Shown here piece by piece: positions 54,604 through 63,704 of a DNA stretch of 64,000 bases. The position numbers and the translations under genes were made by a program. The notes under the pieces are model-generated. The model was not told the DNA's origin. It ran no database searches and worked only from the letters and a program-made list of their open reading frames with translations. The stretch lies in contig CM055266.1 in the NCBI GenBank assembly GCA_029237695.1, forward strand, positions 112,671,370 to 112,735,369, in the 5' to 3' direction. The stretch is from Conchocele bisecta (Eukaryota; Mollusca; Bivalvia; Lucinida; Thyasiridae). Each line of letters begins with the position of its first letter. The first letter of the stretch is position 1.

Positions 54604-54643
54604 ATATCCAGATGACGAAATGAGACGAACAATTAAGGTTATT

Positions 54644-54892
54644 TATCCCGTCAACACAGTGCGTATGTGCCGTGAAACACGGTGCCGTGAAACATTTTTT
54701 ATATCCAGTCTATACTATTTTTGCATTTTACAGCCATTATAAATAGAATAGTAGGTTAGTGCCGTGAATGGGAAAACATATCTGGCGCGGCACGGAAATG
54801 GGATGTGCTCGGCAGAACCTCGCCCATCCGGTTTCCTGAGCCTTGCCAGATATGTTTTCCCATTCACGGCACTAACCTACTATTCTCTATTT
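54644..54892 (+). repeat. Fam-6 composite
   Basis: TATCCCGTCAACACAGTGCG to CTAACCTACTATTCTCTAT. The GGTGTTGACGGGATAAA partner between the two halves is deleted (CAGCCATTATAAATAG). Confidence 0.8.
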
Positions 54893-55130
54893 AGCGGCAG
54901 AGATACGCGTTGAATGACTGAATGGCAGCATATCGCTGATAGAACACGTCACATGGTATTTCTCAATCACTTGCCCACATACATGTACATATATTATGCA
55001 TTAGACATAATATGCCAAATCTGTATATTTAGTTCCAGAATTTACCTATTAAATTTCTGACGAAATTGGCATTGGAATAAAGAGAACACGTTTCCCAAAG
55101 GAGACCCACAAACCCATGTAAACAAGTAAA

Positions 55131-55861
55131 TTAATAGTACATGCCCACATAGTAGACACTTTATGAGAATTAAATAGGTGTATAATTGTGTCACTATTCC
55201 ACCAGTTCTAAAAAAGTACGTAAATGTAACTGCTTTGATTTAACGACGGCACTGGCTCGATGACCTTGCATGTCGGGACCGACTATTAAAGTCCCCATCC
55301 GATAGGACTAGGCTATCACGAAGGTGTCTTGCCCAAAGACACGTCGAATCGGCCAGTGTCGGGATCGGAACTCGGGACCTTTCGATCCGTAGTCCGATGC
55401 TCTACCACTGAGCTATTGCGGCTTAAAAAGAAAATAAAAAAAGGACGAGTGCCCGCTATACAGATATAATAATTTAGTAATATTTGTTTTACTGATAGTG
55501 ACGCGCGGTGGTATCAGGCTATTTCCATATGCAAATGAGTAATGATATGTTTTAGGTATTTATACTAATTAAATGCTTCACCTGAAAAAATAATATTTTC
55601 GACAGATTATAAAGTATGATCATTGCACATCAAAAAATCAATACAGAGAATAAATAGTAATGTCCGTTAGTATTTTAATGAAACACGGTTATCGCCCCTG
55701 ATATCAGTGTGAAAATTTACGTCTGATATAAAATGTATGAAAATGCCAATTACTACTTGGGGTAATGGTGAATGAATGTTTATTTTGCCAGAAAATGTCT
55801 CCGATGATGTCTCCGATATAAAGAACAGTTTGTGTCTACTGAGTGGGCATGTACCTTTAAC
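55131..55861. repeat. Fam-11 element interrupted by a SINE
   Basis: Ends TTAATAGTACATGCCCACAT and GTGGGCATGTACCTTTAA. The host sequence CTAAAA.GTAC(A)AGT..CCCGCTATACAG, continuous at 38700, is split at about 55221. Confidence 0.8.
55221..55424 (-). repeat. tRNA-derived SINE
   Basis: On the minus strand it starts GCCGCAATAGCTCAGTGGTA, a good pol III box A. A T-arm-like AGTTCCGATCCCGACACTGG follows. The body GTGTCTTTGGGCAAGACACC recalls the conserved central domains found in widespread metazoan SINEs, though which domain is not settled. About 204 bp, with A-rich sequence at the 5' junction side on the plus strand (AAAAAGAAAATAAAAAAA) and AAAAAGTACG before the 3' end. Confidence 0.8.
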
Positions 55862-56018
55862 CAAATACATTAAGTCTTGTTTCACAACAATGTTATTTTC
55901 TTCTCGCTATTATCAATCCATATGTATTCGAGTCAATATAAAGTATGCCCGGTTTTCGTATGAATTTTCATTCTATCAGTTCCACTTTATCATTTTTCGT
56001 CAAAGCTATCTGTGCGTT

Positions 56019-56098
56019 AAGCTTGGAAAGGTTGCGGGAATACTGAACGAGGCCTTCCGGCCTTCGTCCAGTATTCCCGCGACTTTTCCAAGTTTATG
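56019..56098. repeat. Fam-5 inner hairpin (solo)
   Basis: GCTTGGAAAGGTTGCGGGAA to ACTTTTCCAAGTTTAT around GGCCTTCCGGCC; outer arms and tail missing. Confidence 0.75.
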
Positions 56099-56273
56099 TA
56101 ATAGCTGCCAGGTGTCACCGTTCTATAGGAACAACTAAGGACTGAAATCTGAGACAATATTTCAAAATCTGAATTCAAAGATTGCAAAAAGAAAGAGTAA
56201 CTTGAAACATGAAGGACGCCAGAAATCAAGAGAAATTGGAGCTATGAAACGTTAGTGTTTAAACGTAATTGTC

Positions 56274-56522
56274 TGGGGGCCGTTTCAGGGAACTTCGTAC
56301 GACTAAAAATGTTCGTAAGTGCAAATTTAGGATCGTCTGGAAAGTTCAATTGATGGATTTACATTTATTGAGCATAGGCTGCATATGCAGCCTATGCTCA
56401 ATAAATGTAAATCCAATAATTGTTTACAAAAAAAACGTTGTTAATGTGACATTTACAGACTATCATAATTTTGCACTTACGAACATTTTAGTCGTACGAA
56501 GTTTAGTGAAACGGGCCCCTGG
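56274..56522. repeat. Fam-2 foldback MITE
   Basis: Full-length; ends GGGGCCGTTTCAGGGAACTT and TTTAGTGAAACGGGCCCC. Confidence 0.85.
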
Positions 56523-56525
56523 GCC

Positions 56526-57060
56526 AGAATAATTTATAATTCTCCATATGAAATTAATTGGCGGGTGCTTTGTATTATTGGTGGCTGTGGCTGAAGAAAT
56601 GGGGCTTACATATGTATCGCATTTGTCGATATGCCAACTTCTGTAGCCGATTTCACCAAAATTGCCAAGCATACTTATCTAGCAAAGTGTACTTTGAGGG
56701 AGTAATCATTTATTTTTCCCGACATGGAGTATTTCATATAGAACTACTAACGACTGCATATAGTTGATGATTAAAAGTATGCAGAATAATATACTGAATT
56801 TATTACATTATCACATCCAAAATGGATGTGATAATGTAATAAATTCAGTATTATGAAAATTAATAAAGTTATCTTTAAATAGAACATTTCTCCCCCTCAA
56901 AGTATACTTTGCAATTTTGGTGAAATCGGCTGCAGAGCCATAATGATTTATCATTCCCTATACGAGATTACTTGGCGGGTGCTGTGTATTATTTGTGGCT
57001 GTGGAAGGAGAAATGGGGCTTATGGTATTTGTGGATATTAAAACTTCTGATCTTCAAGCG
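56526..57060 (+). repeat. Direct duplication flanking Fam-7, including a Fam-12 start
   Basis: 56526-56650 and 56937-57060 share AATTGGCGGGTGCTTTGTAT / ACTTGGCGGGTGCTGTGTAT and GTGGCTGTGGCTGAAGAAAT / GTGGCTGTGGAAGGAGAAAT at an offset near 411. The Fam-7 copy sits between them. Confidence 0.6.
56641..56933. repeat. Fam-7 foldback MITE
   Basis: CTGTAGCCGATTTCACCAAA to AATTTTGGTGAAATCGGCTG. The central hairpin carries a paired change (CACATCCAAAATGGATGTG) on both sides of the stem. Confidence 0.85.
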
Positions 57061-57237
57061 CACGCCTACCATGGCGCATGATAAGGATCAAAACTCTGAT
57101 TTGGAAGCAGTGCGTGTGCTTTATTGGCTGAATAGCGAACTGTGCAGACCCTGATCAGACTGCGCGGATCCAACCGTCACAAACTGATTTTAAGACTAGT
57201 CTATTTATAAAAATGGGATGTGAAAATATGAAAATAT

Positions 57238-57330
57238 ATACTTGCAAAAAGTGCAGATCCTGATGAGCCGGCTCGTACGAGCCGGCTCATCTGAATCTGC
57301 ACTGTTTTCAAACCCCGCTATAGCGGGTTG
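57238..57330. repeat. Fam-19 palindrome
   Basis: AGTGCAGATCCTGATGAGCC, GGCTCGTACGAGCC, CATCTGAATCTGCACT, then a second small stem CCCGCTATAGCGGG. Confidence 0.8.
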
Positions 57331-57470
57331 TCGGGTTCAACGGGTTACTTATCAACTGATACAACTTGGTAAAATATGTTTTACTGGTGTCTCAATGCAC
57401 GTTGATATCACTTTAAACTAGTACAACACTTTCATCTCATATCCCCGGTATTCCCTGTGTTGACCTTGGG

Positions 57471-57788
57471 TTATTATAGGAATGAATGGTCTTTTTGTGG
57501 AATTTATCGGGGTATAAACTTGGAAAAGTCGCGGGAATACTGGACGAAGGCCGGAAGGCCTCGTCCAGTATTCCCGCGACTTTTCCAAGTTTATATCCCC
57601 GATAAATTCCACAAAAAGGCCATTCATTCCTTATAATTCCAGCATTTGAAATAAATTCATCAAGAAAATGTGTTTATTTTCCGTTTTCTTGAGAATTATT
57701 TTAACTGCGCCCGACGGTTATGGAAAGTAGTTCGGCATGGGAGTTTACTGGGATATAAATTTTGGACATATTTTTGTGCTGGAATGAT
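57471..57788 (+). repeat. Fam-5 element, tail shortened
   Basis: Hairpin as at 4444 with the short GGCCGGAAGGCC loop. The tail lacks AGAGACTTGCTACGGACCAA and ends ATATTTTTGTGCTGGAAT. Confidence 0.8.
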
Positions 57789-58328
57789 TACAGCCTGACA
57801 GTGTGTGTGTATGTGGGTTGGATACTAACTAAAGCTCGCGGTTTATCTCCTCGTACAGGCGGATGAACGGTGTTCTAAGTTCAATGTATTACTTATCATA
57901 CTGCGCGGTAGTATCGTGACCGACGCTGGTCGCACACGAAGAAAGATCCGTTTGTTCCCGATGGGCCTCGTATATGTTGATTGATGACGCGAAATGCAAC
58001 TGTTATCAACACTAGTTCAGAAACGTTATTTGGAATGCATTCAAGGAATGTGTTGCTCCAAAATGTGCAGACCCAGATATCCCGCTGGCGCTGAACTGAA
58101 TTTAAACGGCTTCGATTAGACAAGAATTAGAATCATTATGAGATTAGTAAAATATTCATGCAATGCTGTATAGTTGTTCTCAAAACTATAACCCTGATTT
58201 GCTGGTGGTCTTAAGTCGCCGTGCGATACCACCTTAAAATTATACTTACCGAACACATATAGAATACTAAAATACTACACAACGATTGTTTTTTAATATC
58301 AAGAACACCAGGCAATGCATTGCAAGGC
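57789..58328. other. Intron, nothing recognised
   Basis: No family words or palindromes seen. Confidence 0.5.
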
Positions 58329-58737
58329 GTAATAATTCCAGCACAAAAATATTTACACAATTCCCTAACATTTGATTGGCCCGTAGCAAGTCTCTGTCCA
58401 AAATGTATATCCCAGTAAACTCCCACGCCGAACTACTTTCCGTAACCGTGAGACGCAGTTAAAATAATTCTTAAGAAAACGGACAATAAACACATTTTCT
58501 TGATGAATTTATTTCAAATGCTGGAATTATAAGGAATGAATGGCCTTTTTGTTGAATTTATCGGGGATATAAACTTGGAAAAGTCGCGGGAATACTGGAC
58601 GAGGCCTTAAAAAATTACAATTTTCGAAAAAAAAATTGTAATGTTTTATCTCTTCGTCCAGTATTCCCACGACTTTTCCAAGTTTATACCCCGATAAATT
58701 CCACAAAAAGGCCATTCATTCCTATAATAATTCCAAG
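58329..58737 (-). repeat. Fam-5 element
   Basis: Tail first, hairpin with a medium A/T loop (about 58608-58650: TACAATTTTCGAAAAAAAAA TTGTAAT). Confidence 0.8.
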
Positions 58738-58769
58738 GCTTTGGAGAAAAGCGAAGCGTGGTTAATACA

Positions 58770-58925
58770 CTACCGTCTGCGTGAATCTTGTCATAGCTGT
58801 CAGTTTCTTTATTTCAAAATTCTTGAATACTGTGCTTGAAATCAAACAGCTTAATCGGCTGTGTGTTGCAGCTCAGGCCCAGACGATCAAATTGCTTGAT
58901 TGCGACGCAGTTTGCATTGCCAACA
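58770..58925. repeat. Fam-13 copy, diverged
   Basis: CTTGAATACTGTGCTTGAAA, GTGTTGCAGCTCAGGCCCAG and CAATTGCTTGATTGCG-like text; hairpin degraded on the left. Confidence 0.6.
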
Positions 58926-58926
58926 G

Positions 58927-59152
58927 GGGGCCGTTTCAATAAACTTCGTACGATTAAGCGATCCGTAAGTGCCAATTTAGGATAGTCTGGAAATTTCCAT
59001 TGATGGATTTACATTTATTGAACATAGGCTGCATAAATGTAAATCCAATAACTGTTTACAAGAAAACATTGTTTATGTGATATTTACAGACTATCATAAG
59101 TTTGCAATTGCGAACATCTTAGTCGTACGAAGTTTAGTGAAACAGGCCCCAG
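58927..59152. repeat. Fam-2 foldback MITE, loop-deleted
   Basis: Outer arms GGGGCCGTTTCAATAAACTT and TTTAGTGAAACAGGCCCC. The hairpin retains only GAACATAGGCTGCATAAATG. Confidence 0.8.
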
Positions 59153-59334
59153 ATGTTCACATTGGACTGACTGTAATAAAATAGTTTGTATTTGTATTTC
59201 AAACATTGGTAAGATTAACGCTGACAGTTGTGTATAATATCACTACTGAGTTGTGAATAATGTAATTGTATGGTCCGTGGGGACACAAACCTGCCATTCA
59301 GTCTCGCTCCCTCTATTTAACAGTTCTGGAAGAT

Positions 59335-59829
59335 CACTAAATATCAAAATCCGGCTAAACTTCATACGACTAGAATGTTTGTAAGAGCAAACTTATGATA
59401 GTCTGTAAATTTCACATTAACAATGTTTTCTTGTAAACAATTATTGGATTTACAGTTATTGAGCATAGGCTGCCTATGCTCATTAAATGTAAGTTCATCA
59501 ATTGAAATTTCTAGACAATTCTAAAGTTGCACTTACGAACATCTTAGTCGTATGAAATTTATGAAATTTCTGGAAGATCACTAAATATCAAAATCCGGCT
59601 AAACTTCTTACGACTAAAATGTTCGTAAGTGCAAACCTATGATAGTCTGTAAATTTCACATTAACAATGTTTTCTTGTAAACAATTACTGGATTTACATT
59701 TATTGAGCATAGGCTGCATAAGCAGCCTATGCTCAATAAATGTAAATCCATCAATTGAACTTTTCAGACGATTCCAAATTTGCACTTACGAACACTTTAG
59801 TCGTACGAAGTTTAGTGAAACTGACCCCT
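59335..59829. repeat. Two Fam-2 copies in a 244-base tandem duplication
   Basis: TCTGGAAGATCACTAAATAT and CAAAATCCGGCTAAACTT precede both copies (59335 and 59579). The first Fam-2 copy is more diverged (loop GGCTGCCTATGCTCATT). The second has the full hairpin and normal right end. Confidence 0.75.
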
Positions 59830-60058
59830 GGGGTCTATGGGAATGGTGACCAGTGTCACTCTGGATCAAATAGCAGACTCCTGTAGCCTGGTAACGATCT
59901 ATTTTGCTTGATATAAGCATGACGACTGTTTCATTGCTGGAATGTTGAGTAATGCATACCCTGATCCGACTGTGCGGATGCACAGGCTGATCAGGATCTA
60001 CACTGATCGCAAAACGGATAAGCCCCATTTCACAAGTTCCGGCCACATGTATAGCCCA
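59830..60058 (-). repeat. Fam-12 repeat
   Basis: GATCAAATAGCAGACTCCTG, CTGATCCGACTGTGCGGATG and GGATCTACACTGATCGCAAA. Confidence 0.7.
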
Positions 60059-60374
60059 CCCGTTTAGTGTTGGACGTATAAAGTATATTCGTGTAAATCT
60101 CCCATATTTAATACCACCATGTTTTTGCAAACAATATACACCGCCGAAATTCAGGTGTTAGCAAGAAAAATAATGGCTCGAATGTCCTTTCGGCGGCCAT
60201 CTTGGATTTCACGAATTTCGCATGTTGTTATAAATCATTACGGAGATGCCACAAGGCAGGTATTACACAGAGCCGTGCTAATTATAGAGCTAGCGATACC
60301 GCATTTACTTCTCATTATCATTATTCTAGAAATAGACGATTGGCGTCTAAAAGTTTCAAGTGTGTCATTAATGT

Positions 60375-60775
60375 TGAATATGGCTGTCACTGGAGAAATA
60401 TTGATTATAGACGTCACGGCCAGTTTTGACCCATATCAGCCTGCGCATACGCACAGTCTGTTCATGGTCTTTACAGTTCGCCATGCAGTCGGTGAAATGT
60501 CAATTATAATTATAATTTACTATCTTGTTGCGGGAGTGTCCAATAGATTGACCAGAAAAGTCATAAGTCCTTTTGATAGTCACATTTGTGTCATTTGTGG
60601 TTGTGACTGGAGAAATTGGGCATCCGCACAGTCTGATCAGGATCTACACTGTTTGTCATTTCATCAATGAACACCTTTCATGCGTCTGTCAAGCAATATG
60701 TCAGACTACATGAGTGTACCATTTTATCAGCAGCTACATTGGTTAAAAATCCCATAAGCCCTATTTCTCCAGTCC
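60375..60775 (+). repeat. Two Fam-12 fragments
   Basis: 60375-60560 (GCTGTCACTGGAGAAATATT, GCGCATACGCACAGTCTG) and 60590-60775 (GTGGTTGTGACTGGAGAAAT, GATCAGGATCTACACTG, CATAAGCCCTATTTCTCCAG). A 183-codon open frame across this region is composed of repeat sequence and is not a gene. Confidence 0.65.
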
Positions 60776-60952
60776 TATTTCACGGGAAAGCCTGCTGTAT
60801 TGCGTCTCCAATTTTTCAATGTTAACAGTTCACAAAATATCGGACAAACCGGCCCTTATTGCCTTGCGACCAGTGTAGACCAAGATCAGCATGCACATCT
60901 GCGCAGCTGATCAATGTATACACATGTCGCCATTCAATATCGCATTATAGGC

Positions 60953-61514
60953 ACTATAGTCTGTTTCACGAAAGCTGCCCAAATTTTACGGCCATATAAA
61001 CAATTCAAAAACCATATTTTTTTCGATAATATTAAATTAAAGGAAAATTTAAGAATGAGCCTTCTTTTTATTTCGTGAAATTTGGTCAAATATTGATTTT
61101 ATTGCGAAAACAAAATTTCCCCATGTTAAATCCCCATAGACATCTTCACGGAATGAAGATGTCTATGGGGATTTAACATGGGGAAATGTTTTAGAATTTC
61201 AGAAATACTGGACCGATTTTTAAAATTTAACTTTTGTTTTCTTAGTTGGATCATTTCCAAGCTATCTATATAGCTAGGTTTAGGAGTCAATTTTTGACTC
61301 CTCCCACAACTCCTCTACCTTTTTCCCCCCATGTTAAATTCCCATAGACAAATCATTTTTTCGTAATAAAATCAATATTTGACCAAATTTCACGAAATAA
61401 AAAGAAGGCTCATTCTTAAATTTTCCTTTAATTTAATATTATCGAAATAAATATTGTTTTTGAATTGTTTATATGGCCGTAAAATTCGGGCAGCTTTCGT
61501 GAAACAGACTATAG
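60953..61514. repeat. Fam-3 MITE, complete
   Basis: Ends CTATAGTCTGTTTCACGAAA and TTTCGTGAAACAGACTATAG, with a compensated change from the usual CTGTCTG. The central hairpin has AGACATCTTCACGGAATGAA. Confidence 0.85.
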
Positions 61515-61580
61515 GTTGCTCTAATGTAATGCAATATAATTTAATGTAATTAATGTATGTACTCCGAAGGATGTACGTAC

Positions 61581-61806
61581 ATTCGAACCCCTCTAAACCG
61601 GACACAAATAAAAGTTTGTTGTACTTAATTGTAATCGGGTTAATTTCCATTTATCTCCGCTGCATGTGTCTGTTCGTGATCGCAAAGCATCCACATGTGA
61701 CTTGGAGTAGATGTATGTCTGTTTTACAGTGAAACCTCTCTAAACCGGACACCCTGGGGAGGTCCCCAGGGTGTCCGGTTTAGAGAGTTAGAGAGGTTAC
61801 ATTGTA
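61581..61806 (-). repeat. Fam-1 long form, inverted
   Basis: Single arm GAACCCCTCTAAACCGGACA, internal segment, then the head hairpin with a duplicated GAGAGTTAGAGAG on its right arm. Confidence 0.8.
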
Positions 61807-61855
61807 TACGATTGTTGATCAGGATATTCAGGGGTGATAAACAAACTAAATCCAA

Positions 61856-62085
61856 GGAGCCGTTTCACTAAACTTCGTACGACTAAAATGTTCGTAAGTG
61901 CAAAACTATTATAGTATTAACAATGTTTTCTTGTAAACAATTATTGGATTTACATTTATTGAGCATAGGCTGCATATGCAGCCTATGCTCAATAAATGTA
62001 AATCCATCAATTGAAAGTTCCAGACGATCCTAAATTTGCACTTACGAACATTTTAGTCGTACGAAGTTTAGTGAAACGGCCCCAA
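61856..62085. repeat. Fam-2 foldback MITE
   Basis: Near full-length; a short deletion right of the left arm (CTATTATAGTATTAACAATG). Confidence 0.85.
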
Positions 62086-62139
62086 GATGTGTAAGAGTTC
62101 TGCCCCGTTCGAAAATCATGAGCCCGGGTCTAGAACGCT

Positions 62140-62230
62140 ACCTTATCACATCTCCGTCTTTCGCCGATATTGATTTCGAAAAATCGCAAAATATTTTCCG
62201 TAAATTGACACACTGGATGTATTATGTCGT
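62140..62230. repeat. Fam-21-like fragment
   Basis: CTTTCGCCGATATTGATTTC and GAAAAATCGCAAAATATTTT, ending near TTGACACAC. Confidence 0.45.
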
Positions 62231-62311
62231 AACTACTACAACGTCTCACTAAAACAGACACATATGGAATGTACCCCCTCCACCGATGCATTCGGCTTAG
62301 CGAGATCCCAC

Positions 62312-62578
62312 TGTACCGTGAACCCTCTCTAAACCGGACACCTTGGAGAGGTCCTTGTAAATCAGACATTTGATCATTCTGAGCCATAGTTGTGCGCTAT
62401 GCGATCACGAACAGACATTGGCACTTGAGATAAATGATCGAGACAAACATATGATCACATGTGTTTTCTTGGTGTCCTGTTTAGAGAGGTTCCACTGTAA
62501 ATCAGGCATTTGATCATTCTGAGCCATAGTTGTGTACTATGCAATCACGAACAGACATTGGCACCTGAGTTAAATATA
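62312..62578. repeat. Fam-1 long form with partial tandem copy
   Basis: The head hairpin is truncated (ACACCTTGGAGAGGTCCTTG). After the far arm GTTTAGAGAGGTTCCACTGT the internal segment starts again (GGCATTTGATCATTCTGAGC) and stops at TGAGTTAAAT. Confidence 0.7.
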
Positions 62579-62589
62579 ATATTTTTCAA

Positions 62590-62803
62590 CTACATGTTAG
62601 GAGTACATGTATATGTTTTATTTCTCTCTGTAAATATGTCTTGAAATTTCATTAGAATTGAGTCCTCAGGACTCAATTCTAATGAAATTCCAAGACATAT
62701 TCATCAGATTTACGGGGAGAAATACAAGAAAATATGATTATTCTTGTCCGCTAGTTTTGAACTATTTATAGCCCACAAGTATCCCAGCATGCAAAGAGTT
62801 AAA
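62590..62803. repeat. Fam-16 foldback
   Basis: GTTTTATTTCTCTCTGTAAA, central hairpin GAATTGAGTCCTCAGGACTC, right end CAGCATGCAAAGAGTTAA. The left terminus is missing. It lies about 90 bases before the splice acceptor of the second exon. Confidence 0.75.
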
Positions 62804-62894
62804 TGTTTAAAACACTCAAGAGGTACCCGGTGTAGCGATTTTTTACTGTATATTTAGTTTATAAATTGTTGACAAAATATGTCCTTCTCCGCAG

Positions 62895-63055
62895 ACGATC
62901 TCCGACTGATCGTGAAGACGAAGGAGGAACGAGCCGTCGCACAGGAGGCGGACATTGCTGAACACGAGTCACGTGTCCACGATCTCCAAGATGACGCCAG
63001 AATTCGGGAAAACGAACTGCTACAAGAGCTCAACATCCTGCACGACAAAAACCAG
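62895..63055 (+). CDS. Second coiled-coil exon of the same gene
   Basis: 161 bases, open throughout, with acceptor TTCTCCGCAG before 62895 (phase 1) and donor CAG|GTAACC after 63055 (phase 0). It encodes DLRLIVKTKEERAVAQ and on to ELLQELNILHDKNQ, about 53 residues of continuous heptad-rich helix without proline, matching the coiled-coil character of the exon at 1143. With the G carried over from that exon the junction codon is GAC. G+C content is well above the surrounding intron. The ATG at 62879 lies before the acceptor and is not thought to be the start. Confidence 0.8.
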
Positions 63056-63113
63056 GTAACCACGTGGTCTTTCACGTAATAATTTCATAATATTTGTTGT
63101 ATTATATAAACCA
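63056..63113 (+). other. Start of next intron
   Basis: GTAACCACGTGG begins the intron. The frame would stop at TAA (63077-63079) if it were not spliced. Confidence 0.65.
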
Positions 63114-63319
63114 TTAAAAGGCGGTTACTGAAAAGTGTCGTCTGCAGTTGTTTCATAATTTGATTTCTTTCTCAATAAAAAAAACCCTGGTTTGACAGCA
63201 CTTTAGAATCATTTCCATTGAAACTAAATCTCTGTCAAACCAGAGTATTGACGATACATATTGAAAGTAAAACGTGAACAGCAGACGACACAATCTAATT
63301 ATGCATTGTAAGGGTTAAT
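63114..63319. repeat. Fam-17 foldback, diverged
   Basis: TTTGACAGCACTTTAGAATC, AACAGCAGACGACACAATCT and GTAAGGGTTAA match 45190-45371. The right half of the central hairpin is deleted. Confidence 0.65.
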
Positions 63320-63704
63320 AATGATTGAATCCGTACTTTAGATCCGTCTTTGCGCTAAAGAGCCACAGAAAATAAAACGGGGATATTTCCTATAAAACTT
63401 ACTGAGCGTATACTGTCTTCTCAGGACCAAACTCATGATGTCTGATTGGTCGTGGAAAGTCTGTGCTTAGTCTCGGCCAATCAAACTGCCTGTGTCAGAG
63501 TACCATGTTCAGGAAAGTGTGCATATATCAAGTTTTATACTCATCGGCCCAGATATTCGCAAATGTTTCATCTTGATAGCGTATAAGTCGTAAACCCCTC
63601 ACCAGAAGAATATTAGCTGTTAATCATCCGCGAAGGGCAATTACAAAGATTCCCTGACAGACATGGCTTATCAGTCGTGGAAATGTGCGATTGTATCGTA
63701 GAAT
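63320..63704. other. Intron, nothing recognised
   Basis: No family words or palindromes seen. Confidence 0.5.

Larger units (their letters stand above)
2542..62894 (+). other. Inferred ~60.35-kb phase-1 intron
   Basis: The donor GTAAGT follows 2541 and the acceptor TTCTCCGCAG ends at 62894. The exon at 1143 leaves one base (G) of a split codon and the exon at 62895 begins with AC, giving GAC (Asp) with the frame open on both sides. No other non-transposon coding segment with matching phase was recognised between them, although small exons could be missed. Almost all recognisable content is mobile elements in both orientations. Confidence 0.7.

Noticed and set aside
60119..60670. 183-codon frame
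   Set aside because: Most of it translates Fam-12 fragments; no recognisable domain, and other Fam-12 copies have stops in this frame.
62879..63079. Independent small gene starting at ATG 62879
   Set aside because: The ATG lies in the pyrimidine tract of a good splice acceptor, and the phase matches the exon at 1143.
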